Below are positions 45,834 to 54,000 of a stretch of DNA of 64,000 nucleotides, one piece after another. A model generated the notes under the pieces. It was given only the letters and a program-made list of their open reading frames with translations, was not told the origin of the DNA and ran no database searches. Each line of letters starts with the position of its first letter. Position 1 is the stretch's first letter. This DNA comes from Bacillota bacterium (GTDB taxonomy: Bacteria; Bacillota_I; Bacilli_A; RF39; UBA660). The stretch spans positions 543,132 to 607,131 of the forward strand of contig SVAJ01000001.1 in the NCBI GenBank assembly GCA_015059435.1, read 5' to 3'. Made by a program: the position numbers and the translations under genes.

Positions 45834-46832
45834 ATGGTAAATGTTAGTCTTAGAAAAGATGAACAACTTAAAAATGGTGTAAGACTGTCGGATACTAAGT
45901 CTGGAAAAATAAAAGCATTAATTATTACAGGAATTGGTGTTTTTATATCTGGTAGACTTTCAGATCCGTCTTTATATGATGCTATAAAAAACTATAAAGA
46001 TAAGCAAATATCTATTAATCCTAATAAAAATAATACGACTATAGATTTGCGTAATCAAAAAAGAGTAAATCTAGAAAGTAAATTTGATAATAATACATTA
46101 AGTAGTTGGCTAAATCATGAACATACAGAAGAAGAGTTACGAGAAATTTTTATTAATATGGATTTAGCAATGAAATATATTCATAATAAAGGGTATTGTA
46201 TTAAGAGTTTTAGCCCTAAAGAAATTGAATTAATAAATGATTCTATTGATCAGATTAAATATAATACTTTACTTGAAATGCCTAATAATATGTATGATCA
46301 AAAAGAGTTGGTAAAAGAAGATATATATAGTTCAGCATTTTTACAAATTGGGGCATATTTAAATAATGATTCAATAAAATATACTAATCAATCAATAGAT
46401 CAATTTTTAGAGACTTTAAAACCATCTTTTTTAAAAGATAATTTTGATGGATTTTCTACTTTTTTGCCTGAAAGTGATGTGCCATATTATCGTGGTATAG
46501 TTCAACGTGGAGCATCAGTTTATTTGAGTGATTATGCGAAAGAAAAAAGTAATCGTGATTTAGTATCTTTGCAAAAAGAATTTGGAGAAGATCCTGATGC
46601 TATGCAAAATAATTCCAATAGTGCTGGTAGTAATTCAAAGGCTAATGGTAAGGCTTATACAAAAAGTAATGGCCACAGTATAGGTGTATATGACAACGGT
46701 CAAATAAATAGAAATATTTATTCACAACTTAATAATAAGGATGCTGCCTATATAGTTTCAATTATGATACCTCTTATGATGGTAATAGGAGGAGCGGCTC
46801 TTATGGTTCTTGCATATTTAATGGGGAGCTAA
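45834..46832 (+). CDS. Pseudokinase-like, tail-anchored protein (possible EssB-type)
   Basis: A 332-residue protein not assignable with certainty. A kinase-like stretch (NMDLAMKYIHNKGYCIKSFSPKEIELI, about residues 106-132) mimics the helix-plus-catalytic-loop region of kinases without the HRD catalytic Asp. A Ser/Asn-rich linker (about 260-280) leads to one C-terminal membrane helix (about 306-330). EssB of type VII secretion also has a pseudokinase domain and one helix, but with an extracellular part missing here. ATG 45834 is preferred to GTG 45822, which has a poor ribosome site. Confidence 0.55.
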   Translation: MVNVSLRKDEQLKNGVRLSDTKSGKIKALIITGIGVFISGRLSDPSLYDAIKNYKDKQISINPNKNNTTIDLRNQKRVNLESKFDNNTLSSWLNHEHTEEELREIFINMDLAMKYIHNKGYCIKSFSPKEIELINDSIDQIKYNTLLEMPNNMYDQKELVKEDIYSSAFLQIGAYLNNDSIKYTNQSIDQFLETLKPSFLKDNFDGFSTFLPESDVPYYRGIVQRGASVYLSDYAKEKSNRDLVSLQKEFGEDPDAMQNNSNSAGSNSKANGKAYTKSNGHSIGVYDNGQINRNIYSQLNNKDAAYIVSIMIPLMMVIGGAALMVLAYLMGS

Positions 46833-46841
46833 TTAATTTAT

Positions 46842-46870
46842 TGACATTTCTTAGTGTTTGTGGTATTTTA
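46842..46870 (+). promoter_or_regulatory. Promoter of secE-nusG
   Basis: TTGACA (46842-46847) and TATTTT separated by 17 bp. A small AACAC/GTGTT hairpin followed by T-rich DNA at about 46877-46900 could attenuate transcription. Confidence 0.55.
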
Positions 46871-46925
46871 TTTGTGAACACGAGGAAGTGTTTTTATTTT
46901 GATATAAAATAGGAATGGTGAGAAC

Positions 46926-47246
46926 ATGGCTGAAGTTAGAAAAAGAGAAGAAAGAAAAGAATATAAAATTGATAAGAAAAAAGTAACTAAACCAAAGAAG
47001 GAAGTTAAAAAGAAGACTGAAACAAAATCAAAAGCAAAGGCTGAAAAAGTAGCAAAGAAAAGTTTGTGGGTAAGATTTAGAATTTTTTGCCATGGCGTTA
47101 AGAGTGAAACTTTAAAAGTTCATTGGCCAAGTAAGAATGATATGATTAAATACTCAATTGCTACAATTGCATTTGTAGTATTTTGTTCATTATTCTTTGA
47201 ATTAATAAATATATTATTTGCTTTAGTTCAATCAGTATTTAAGTAG
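46926..47246 (+). CDS. secE: Preprotein translocase subunit SecE
   Basis: Essential SecYEG subunit, 106 residues. The C-terminal half has the family's VKSETLKVHWPSKNDMIKYS followed by one transmembrane helix (about 79-101). The N-terminal half (about 45 residues) is a Lys/Glu-rich extension larger than in Bacillus SecE (59 residues). nusG follows 11 bp later. Confidence 0.95.
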   Translation: MAEVRKREERKEYKIDKKKVTKPKKEVKKKTETKSKAKAEKVAKKSLWVRFRIFCHGVKSETLKVHWPSKNDMIKYSIATIAFVVFCSLFFELINILFALVQSVFK

Positions 47247-47257
47247 GAGGAATAAAA

Positions 47258-47791
47258 ATGGAAAAACAATGGTATGTAGTTAATACTTATTCTGGACACG
47301 AGAATAAAGTAAAAGAAAAACTAGAAATGAGAGCAGAATCTATGGATATGCAAGATTATATCTATAGAGTTGTAATACCAGAAGAAAAAGTAGTAGAAGT
47401 AAAAGATGGTGTTACAAAAGAACGTGTAAAAAAGATGTTTCCTGGATATATAATTGTAGAAATGGTTATGACAGATGAAGCATGGTATGTAGTTCGTAAT
47501 ACTCCAGGTGTTACTGGATTTATCGGATCAAGTGGAAAAGGTGCTAAACCAACTCCTTTACAACCTGCTGAAGTAGATAAAATTTTAGGAAATATGGGAA
47601 TCAGTAGAATGGATGTTGATACTGAATTAGAAGTAGGAGCAAAAGTAAAAATTATTGCTGGTCCATTCAATGGAATGTATGGTTCTATCGATAGTGTTGA
47701 CTTACCAAATCAAAAAATTATGTTAACAGTTGACCTATTTGGACAAGAAACTTCTGTAGAAGTTGAACTAAATCAAATACAAAAAGCATAA
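47258..47791 (+). CDS. nusG: Transcription antitermination factor NusG
   Basis: Binds RNA polymerase clamp to modulate pausing and termination. It has 177 residues: NGN domain with WYVVNTYSGHENKVKEKLE, FPGYIIVEMVM, RNTPGVTGFIG, and a KOW domain with GAKVKIIAGPFNGMYGSI. Good TAGGAGG site. Confidence 0.98.
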   Translation: MEKQWYVVNTYSGHENKVKEKLEMRAESMDMQDYIYRVVIPEEKVVEVKDGVTKERVKKMFPGYIIVEMVMTDEAWYVVRNTPGVTGFIGSSGKGAKPTPLQPAEVDKILGNMGISRMDVDTELEVGAKVKIIAGPFNGMYGSIDSVDLPNQKIMLTVDLFGQETSVEVELNQIQKA

Positions 47792-47797
47792 AATAGT

Positions 47798-47826
47798 TGC
47801 AAATGTTATAAAAGTGTGTTATTATT
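47798..47826 (+). promoter_or_regulatory. Candidate promoter of rplK-rplA
   Basis: TTGCAA and TATTAT are separated by 17 bp just after nusG. Confidence 0.45.
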
Positions 47827-47829
47827 TAA

Positions 47830-47935
47830 GGGCTATATTTAATTAATATAGATTAAGTGGGAAGCGTGGTTTGCATTTATGAAAGCGGGAATCAAGCTAT
47901 TTGGACCACTCGCGAAAACTAAAATTATAGGAGGT
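47830..47935 (+). promoter_or_regulatory. Candidate structured leader of rplK (L11)
   Basis: About 100 nt before rplK can fold with AGTGG (47856-47860) pairing to CCACT (47906-47910) and an inner TGGTT/AATCA helix. Purine bulges (GGGAAGCG, GCGGGAATC) resemble ribosomal-protein binding sites such as that of L1. No terminator follows, so translational autoregulation is more likely. Not confirmed. Confidence 0.4.
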
Positions 47936-47942
47936 GTTTTTC

Positions 47943-48386
47943 GTGGCAAAGGAAGCAGTAAATAAAATAAAATTACAAATTCCAGCAGGAAAAGCTACAC
48001 CAGCTCCACCAGTTGGTACAGTTTTAGGTCCAGCAGGAATCAATCTACAAGAATTTTGTACTAAGTATAATGATGCTACTAGAGATAAAATGGGTGACAT
48101 TTTACCAGTAGAAATTTCAGTATACGATGATAGAAGTTTTGATTTCGTAATTAAAACTCCACCAGCAAGTTTCTTGTTAAAGAAATATGCAAAGATTAAT
48201 AAAGGTTCTGTTAAAGGTGCTAATGAAACAGTTGCTACTTTAACTGAAGATCAATTAAGAGAAATTGCTGAAATTAAATTACCAGATTTAAATGCATATG
48301 ATGTAGAAGCAGCTATGAAAATTGTAGCTGGTACTGCTAAAAACATGGGTATTTCAATTCCTGGTTATACTGATGAAGCAGAATAA
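47943..48386 (+). CDS. rplK: Ribosomal protein L11
   Basis: Binds the GTPase centre of 23S rRNA. It has 147 residues: [46 protein letters not shown], and [11 protein letters not shown] 47943 (MAKEAVNK) is the start, with AGGAGGTG 9 nt before; an earlier GTG at 47934 overlaps that site. Confidence 0.98.
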   Translation: MAKEAVNKIKLQIPAGKATPAPPVGTVLGPAGINLQEFCTKYNDATRDKMGDILPVEISVYDDRSFDFVIKTPPASFLLKKYAKINKGSVKGANETVATLTEDQLREIAEIKLPDLNAYDVEAAMKIVAGTAKNMGISIPGYTDEAE

Positions 48387-48422
48387 TATTAATTGTAATA
48401 TTTACATATAGGTTTTACCTAT

Positions 48423-48450
48423 GTGGAAGGAATAATCCGCTATATACCAC
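48423..48450 (+). promoter_or_regulatory. L1-binding mRNA site before rplA
   Basis: GTGG-AAGG...CCGCTATA-TACCAC: outer stem GTGG/CCAC, inner GG/CC, and the asymmetric AA / CTATATA bulge, mimicking the L1 site on 23S rRNA. It lies directly before the rplA ribosome site, so L1 could repress its own translation. The match is by recall of the Bacillota L1 leader. Confidence 0.6.
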
Positions 48451-48467
48451 ATAAGGAGGAAAGAAAG

Positions 48468-49160
48468 ATGAAAAGAAGTAAAAAATATACTGAAGCTATG
48501 TCTAAAATAGAAAAGAATAAAGTATATTCTAAAGAAGAAGCTGTTAAGTTAGTAAAAGAAACTTCTACTACTTCATTTGATGGAACAGTTGAAGTTGCTA
48601 TGAGATTAAATATCGATACTAAAAAAGCTGATCAACAATTAAGAGGTGCAATCGTACTTCCAAAAGGAACTGGTAAGACTAATAGAGTATTAGTTATTGC
48701 TAAAGGAGAAAAAGCAGAAGCTGCAAAAACAGCAGGAGCTGATTTTGTAGGAGATGTTGATATCTTAGAAAAAATCGAAAAAGAAAATTGGTTTGAATTT
48801 GATATTATGATTGCTACTCCTGATATGATGCCACTTCTTGGTAAATTAGGTAGAGTTTTAGGACCAAAAGGTTTAATGCCAAACCCTAAAACTGGAACTG
48901 TTACTATGGATGTAGAAAAAGCAGTTAAAGAAGCTAAAGGTGGACGTGTAGAATACAGAGCTGATAGTTTTGGTAACGTTCATGGAGTTATCGGTAAAGT
49001 ATCATTTACTGAAGAAGATTTAATTGAAAACTTAAATGCATTTGTTTCAAATATTTTAAGAATTAAACCTGCAACAGTAAAAGGTGAATATATTAAGAAT
49101 ATATCTATAGCTTCTACTATGGGTCCTGGAATTAAAGTTGAAAATAATTTTGACAAATAG
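48468..49160 (+). CDS. rplA: Ribosomal protein L1
   Basis: Stalk protein at the E site, 230 residues. Typical regions are [56 protein letters not shown], and [20 protein letters not shown] 48468 behind AGGAGGAAAG is chosen; a GTG at 48423 would put the L1-binding element inside the gene. Confidence 0.98.
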   Translation: MKRSKKYTEAMSKIEKNKVYSKEEAVKLVKETSTTSFDGTVEVAMRLNIDTKKADQQLRGAIVLPKGTGKTNRVLVIAKGEKAEAAKTAGADFVGDVDILEKIEKENWFEFDIMIATPDMMPLLGKLGRVLGPKGLMPNPKTGTVTMDVEKAVKEAKGGRVEYRADSFGNVHGVIGKVSFTEEDLIENLNAFVSNILRIKPATVKGEYIKNISIASTMGPGIKVENNFDK

Positions 49161-49178
49161 TAAGTTATAGTGTATAAT
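49150..49178 (+). promoter_or_regulatory. Promoter of rplJ-rplL
   Basis: TTGACA (49150-49155), 17 bp, TATAAT (49173-49178), overlapping the rplA stop codon. Consensus strength. Confidence 0.85.
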
Positions 49179-49184
49179 AAAAAC

Positions 49185-49300
49185 AATTTGTTGGTGCCAT
49201 AGACAGTAGGTGTAAAAATAAATCCTACCGAGGACTTAAATATCTGATATGAAAGGTTCTTGTGTGTCTAGCTCAAGAACCTTTTTTATGGCATCCCTAA
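49185..49300 (+). promoter_or_regulatory. L10 ribosomal protein leader
   Basis: The leader of rplJ folds with a closing pair GGTGCCAT (49193-49200) and ATGGCATC (49288-49295), an internal ACAGTAGG/CCTACCGAGG arm, and a terminator-like hairpin AAGGTTCTTG/CAAGAACCTT followed by six T. This arrangement is the Bacillota L10 leader, by which the L10-L7/L12 complex represses its own operon. Confidence 0.85.
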
Positions 49301-49319
49301 AAAATTAGGAGGTGAATAT

Positions 49320-49814
49320 ATGGCAAGTGAAGCAATATTAGCAAAGAAGCAATTAATAATTGATGAAATTAAAGATCGTGTTCAATCTGCTACTACTGTT
49401 GTTTTATTCGATTATCGTGGATTAACTGATAGTGAAGCAAAAGAATTACGTATCAAATTAAAAGAATCAAATTCAGACTATAAAGTATATAAAAATACTT
49501 TAATGGCTCGTGCTTTTAATGATTTAGATATTGATCTTAGTGAAGCTTTATCTGGACCAAGTGCATTTGCATTCGGTGAAGATCAAGTAGCACCAATTAA
49601 GACATTATCAGATTTTGCTAAAAATCACCCAGCATTAGTTTTAAAAGTAGGGATTATCGATGGAGAAAAAGCTGATCAAGCAAAATTAGCAGAATATGCT
49701 ACTTTACCATCAAGAGAAGGACTACTTACTATGTTAGCTGGTGGTATGATGGGTATCGCAAGAGACTTATCAATTTGCTTAGACTTATATAGTCAACAAA
49801 AAGAAGAAAATTAA
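49320..49814 (+). CDS. rplJ: Ribosomal protein L10
   Basis: Stalk base protein that holds L7/L12 dimers. It has 164 residues: AKKQLIIDEIKDRVQSATTVVLFDYRGLTDSEAKELR, YKVYKNTLMARAF, LSGPSAFAFG, and an alpha-helical C-terminus for L7/L12 binding. It follows the L10 leader, with TTAGGAGGTGA as ribosome site. Confidence 0.97.
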   Translation: MASEAILAKKQLIIDEIKDRVQSATTVVLFDYRGLTDSEAKELRIKLKESNSDYKVYKNTLMARAFNDLDIDLSEALSGPSAFAFGEDQVAPIKTLSDFAKNHPALVLKVGIIDGEKADQAKLAEYATLPSREGLLTMLAGGMMGIARDLSICLDLYSQQKEEN

Positions 49815-49853
49815 TTAAATAAAAAATAAAATAGAAAATAGGAGGAATTATAA

Positions 49854-50222
49854 ATGGCTAAATTAACAAAAGAAGATTTTATCAGTAGTTTAAAAGAAAT
49901 GAATTTATTAGAAATTAAAGAATTAGTAGACGCAATGAAAGAAGAATTTGGAGTAGATCCAAGTGCTGTAGCTGTAGCTGCACCTGCTGCTGGAGCTGCT
50001 GCTGATGCTGCACCAAGTACTGTTACAGTATCTATCGCTGATGCTGGAGCTGCTAAAGTTGCAGTTATCAAAGTTGTTAAAGAACTTACTGGTTTAGGAT
50101 TAAAAGAATCTAAAGATATCGTTGATAACAACGGTGTTGTTAAAGAAAATATCCCAACTGCTGAAGCTGATGAAATCAAAGCTAAGCTTGAAGAAGCTGG
50201 AGCTACTGTAGAAGTTAAATAA
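49854..50222 (+). CDS. rplL: Ribosomal protein L7/L12
   Basis: Multicopy stalk protein recruiting translation factors. It has 122 residues: N-terminal dimer helix, Ala/Gly-rich hinge (about 42-56), and the C-terminal domain with KVAVIKVVKELTGLGLKESKDIVD. Codon use is more biased than in neighbours, as expected for a highly expressed gene. The stop lies in the loop of a terminator. Confidence 0.98.
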   Translation: MAKLTKEDFISSLKEMNLLEIKELVDAMKEEFGVDPSAVAVAAPAAGAAADAAPSTVTVSIADAGAAKVAVIKVVKELTGLGLKESKDIVDNNGVVKENIPTAEADEIKAKLEEAGATVEVK

Positions 50223-50239
50223 TTTAACTTCTTTTTTTT
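50211..50239 (+). terminator. Intrinsic terminator of rplJ-rplL
   Basis: GAAGTTAAA and TTTAACTTC pair around the stop codon; a T run follows. Confidence 0.92.
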
Positions 50240-50251
50240 GTCAAAAACGTA

Positions 50252-50279
50252 TTGACAATTGATCTTTGTATGTTATAAT
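50252..50279 (+). promoter_or_regulatory. Promoter of RNA candidate 1
   Basis: TTGACA (50252-50257), 16 bp, TATAAT (50274-50279). Near-perfect sigma-A-type promoter not followed by any protein gene. Confidence 0.8.
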
Positions 50280-50286
50280 TAAGTTA

Positions 50287-50621
50287 CTAATAGGATAAGG
50301 TCTTTGATTATTTCTTGCTTACGCTGGAAATAATGGTTATTAAGATTATTTGTTTTTTTAAAAGCTTATTACACCTATTAGGAAATTACAATTTTTTTGA
50401 AGAAGGACACTTCAAGGGTGATAAGTGGCGAAATCGTCAATGAAATTGATTTTCCTCACATCGGAGTGAGGGTGCCCCCTGCAAACCAATGGTGGTATAT
50501 GTTTTTATCAGAAACGTTAACTGCTATAAAAGATATAAGCTATATAAGCGTTTGAGGACAAGTAAGTCTATTTATATCTTTTGAAGTACATAGGTAATCA
50601 TTGACTATGTATTTTTTTTGT
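50287..50621 (+). ncRNA. Unassigned structured RNA candidate 1
   Basis: A gene-free stretch read from a consensus promoter. Helices visible by eye are CTAATAGG/CCTATTAG (50287-50294 with 50374-50381) enclosing ATTATTTC/GAAATAAT; GAAG-GACA-CTTC; the strong CCTCAC-ATCGGA-GTGAGG; and AAAAGATATA/TATATCTTTT (50528-50537 with 50573-50582). It ends in a terminator ACATAG...CTATGT plus T run (50586-50620). I compared it from memory with common riboswitches, RNase P, tmRNA and 6S RNA without a match. Confidence 0.6.
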
Positions 50622-50646
50622 TTAAAATTAAAAATAAGTTTTTGTC

Positions 50647-50675
50647 TTGACATATGTAGTAAGATGGTGTATAGT
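50647..50675 (+). promoter_or_regulatory. Promoter of RNA candidate 2
   Basis: TTGACA (50647-50652), 17 bp, TATAGT (50670-50675). Confidence 0.8.
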
Positions 50676-50681
50676 TTAATT

Positions 50682-50989
50682 ATCCTAGAGAGTATGAAAG
50701 AAGTCATATTGATGATAATTTAATTGTTATTAAATTATTAATGATTGTATTTCCATCTATATGAAGTATTATTTGATTTGATGTTTATCAATGATAATCT
50801 AATACTTTATACTAGGTAACTCGGTCCAGCAGGGAAGACTAGAAGTCTTTTAATGAAAATTGCTTATCAGGACTAGGATAATTGTAATTTAAGAGAAAGA
50901 CAACTCTTGTAATAAGTGTAAGTGTATATAAACTGATAATTTATATATGGTTGCTAAAAAACTCGGCGCACGTGAGTGTGCTTTTTTTT
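50682..50989 (+). ncRNA. Unassigned structured RNA candidate 2
   Basis: It begins right after a consensus promoter. A closing helix ATCCTAG (50682-50688) with CTAGGAT (50873-50879) encloses about 200 nt with three hairpins: ATAATTTAAT/ATTAAATTAT, the long AAGTATTA...TAATACTT arm, and AGACT-AGA-AGTCT. A tail leads to a terminator GCGCAC-GTGA-GTGTGC plus T run (50966-50989). The size resembles 6S RNA but the branched layout does not, so I leave it unnamed. No good ORF exists here. Confidence 0.6.
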
Positions 50990-51074
50990 GCTTTTTTTAT
51001 TAATAATACTTTTAAAAAAAACAAAATAATGTTATATTATTATAAAGATAAGGGAGACTGTTGGTGGTGATATT

Positions 51075-54000
51075 ATGTTGATATATATACTGCATAATGA
51101 TAAATATGATACGCTACGATTACCAAAAGTAATAAGTGGTAATTTTGTTTTGTATGATTATGATTATAATAATGATCGACGTAATCTTGCTAATATATAT
51201 GGAAAAGATAATAAATGGTTTTTAAACACAAATGAAAATATTAATGTTTTACAAGGAAAAAATCAATTACAAGAGATTGAATTAAAATATGGATTTTATA
51301 CTTTGTCAGTTGCCAATAAAGAAATTATACTTTTATATGTTGCTCCTGGATATGATGCTACATATGAAGCTAAATCTGTTTATGATAATACATCGTTAAT
51401 TATTGGTTCTGATTCTAAGTGTGATCTTACTTATACATATATTAATTTAGCGCCTCAGCAGTTACAGTTAGAGTATTCTGCTAATAAATGGAAATTTAAA
51501 AATTTAAATCCAGTTATTCCTGTTTATATAAATGGAGTTGCAAAAGTAGAAGCAACATTAAATGGCTTGGATACTTTATTTATTATGGGATTAAATATAG
51601 TTTTTTGTGGAAATATGATTTTTATTAATAATCCTTTTAAAGCTGTTTGGACTGTATCTAATAGTTTTCAGTCTCCAACTTTAGAATTTGCTGTTCCAAA
51701 TTATAATACTGATATTAGTTTTAATGATTTTTATGAGACTACTGAATATTTTTCGAAGTCTCCAGTATTCAGAAAAAAATTTAAGACTTTAAAACTTACT
51801 ATTACGTCTCCAGAGGAAAAAGAAAAGAAAGATGATAGTTCAGTATTGATGCAAGTTGTTCCATCTGCTCTTATGAGTTTAACTTCATTATTATCTGTTT
51901 ATTTTTCTGTTCAGAATTATAGGGAAGGAAAGAGCGATAAACAAACTTTAACGACGGCACTTGTAATGTGCGTAGTTATGCTTCTTCTGTCTATTGCTTG
52001 GCCTTTTATTGAACGATTTGTTATGAATGTTAAACGCTTCATTAATGAGCGTATGAGAATACGCATTTATAGAAAATATTTAAAATCTAAAGAAGAAATA
52101 TTAAAGAAAACAAGTAATGAACAAAAGATGACATTGGAGTTTAATAACTTATCATTATCTGAATGTCAAAATATTATTGTTAAAAGGGATGCTAATTTAT
52201 TCTCTGTTAATTATGATCAGGATGCATTTTTGAAGATTAAATTAGGAACTGGTAGAATTCCTTTGGATTGTGAAATTGATTATACTAGACCTGATTTTAT
52301 TAAAGAGAAAGATAAATTATTAGATGATATTGATAATATTATTGAAAAATATAAGTATATAGAAAATGCTCCTTATACGTTTTCTCTTAAAGAAAATGTG
52401 GCATTTTTAAATGCTAAGAGTGATTTTGATAAATATTTAAATTCTATAATTCTTCAGTTGACAACTTTTCATGATTATTATTCTCTTAAGTTAGTGGTGT
52501 TAACTAGTCAAAATTCATCATTAAATAATATTCGTAATTTAAATCATTGTTGGGATAATGATAGAGATATTAGATTCTTTGCAACTGATATTCAAGATGC
52601 AGAAAATTTATCTTCTTATCTAATTAGGGTATATAATTCTAGATTGGAATCTTCTGAAGGTAACAAAACTTCAGTTAATAAAATGCCATACTATTTAATA
52701 ATCTGTGATGAGATTGATAGATATAGAAATATTAAAATTATTGATAAAGTTTTACATCAAAATAATAATGTAGGATTCAGTGTTGTAATGTTTGCTGATA
52801 AGATTACTGCTATTCCGGATGGATGTTTAAATTTTGTGGATTATAATGAGAGTGATGCCACTTTATTTAAATCTCAGATGGAAGAAAAAAGTATTATGAA
52901 ATTTAAACCTGAACTTATATCAGATCAAATTGATTTTGTTGGTTGTATGAGGCTTATTTCTAATATTCCTGTTAGAGTTAATTCAGAACAAGTATCAAAT
53001 TTACCTGAAAAATTAGGATTTTTAGAGATGTATGATGTTGGTAATGTTACACAATTAAATTCACCTACTAGATGGAAGAATGCACAGGTAACAAATACTT
53101 TGGCTGCACCTATTGGTGTTGATCCTAATGGTAATATATTAAGTTTAGATTTGCATGAAAAGAAACATGGTCCACATGGACTTATCGCTGGTATGACTGG
53201 TTCTGGTAAGTCAGAGTTTATTATTACATATATTTTATCTTTGGCTGTTAATTATAGTCCGGATGAAGTACAATTTGTACTTATCGATTATAAAGGTGGA
53301 GGTTTAGCAGGTGCGTTTGAAAATAGAAAAACTGGTGTTAAGTTACCTCATTTAGTTGGTACTATAACCAATTTAGATAAATCATCAATGCACAGAACAT
53401 TAGTTTCTATTAATAGTGAATTACAAAGAAGACAAAGAATTTTTAATGAAGCAAAAGAAACGTTGGATATTGGTACTATAGATATTTATAAATATCAGAA
53501 GTTGGTTAGGGAAGGTCAATTAAAAGAACCTTTGGCACATTTATTTATAATTTCTGATGAGTTTGCTGAACTTAAAGCACAGCAACCAGACTTTATGGAT
53601 GAATTAGTGAGTGCTGCTCGTATTGGACGTTCTTTAGGAGTTCATTTGATTCTTGCAACTCAAAAACCAAGTGGTGTTGTTGATGATCAGATTTGGAGTA
53701 ACTCTAAATTTAAGGTATGTTGTAAAGTACAAACTGCTGAAGATAGTAAAGAAATGATAAGAGTCGATGATGCAGCATATATTAAAGAGTCTGGACGTTT
53801 TTATCTTCAAGTTGGTTATGATGAAATTTTTGTAAAAGGTCAATCTGCTTATACTGGAGTTCAATATGTTCCTTCTAATGTTGCGGTTACTAATAATAAG
53901 ACAGCGTCAGTTATTGAGTTTTTGGATATGTCAGGTAACGTTATTAAGAGTGTTGTTCCTAATGTATCGGTTGTAGAAAAAACTGCTGATTGTGGTGAAG

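Noticed and set aside
48423-48467. Longer L1 start at a GTG
   Set aside because: The stretch holds the L1-binding RNA element and the true ribosome site.
50439-50510. Possible degenerate T-box (AATGGTGGTATATG) in RNA candidate 1
   Set aside because: The invariant ACCGCG half is absent and no stem-I elements are recognisable.
50682-50880. Naming RNA candidate 2 as 6S RNA
   Set aside because: Length fits but strong 5' hairpins and branching do not match the single-bulge rod of 6S RNA.
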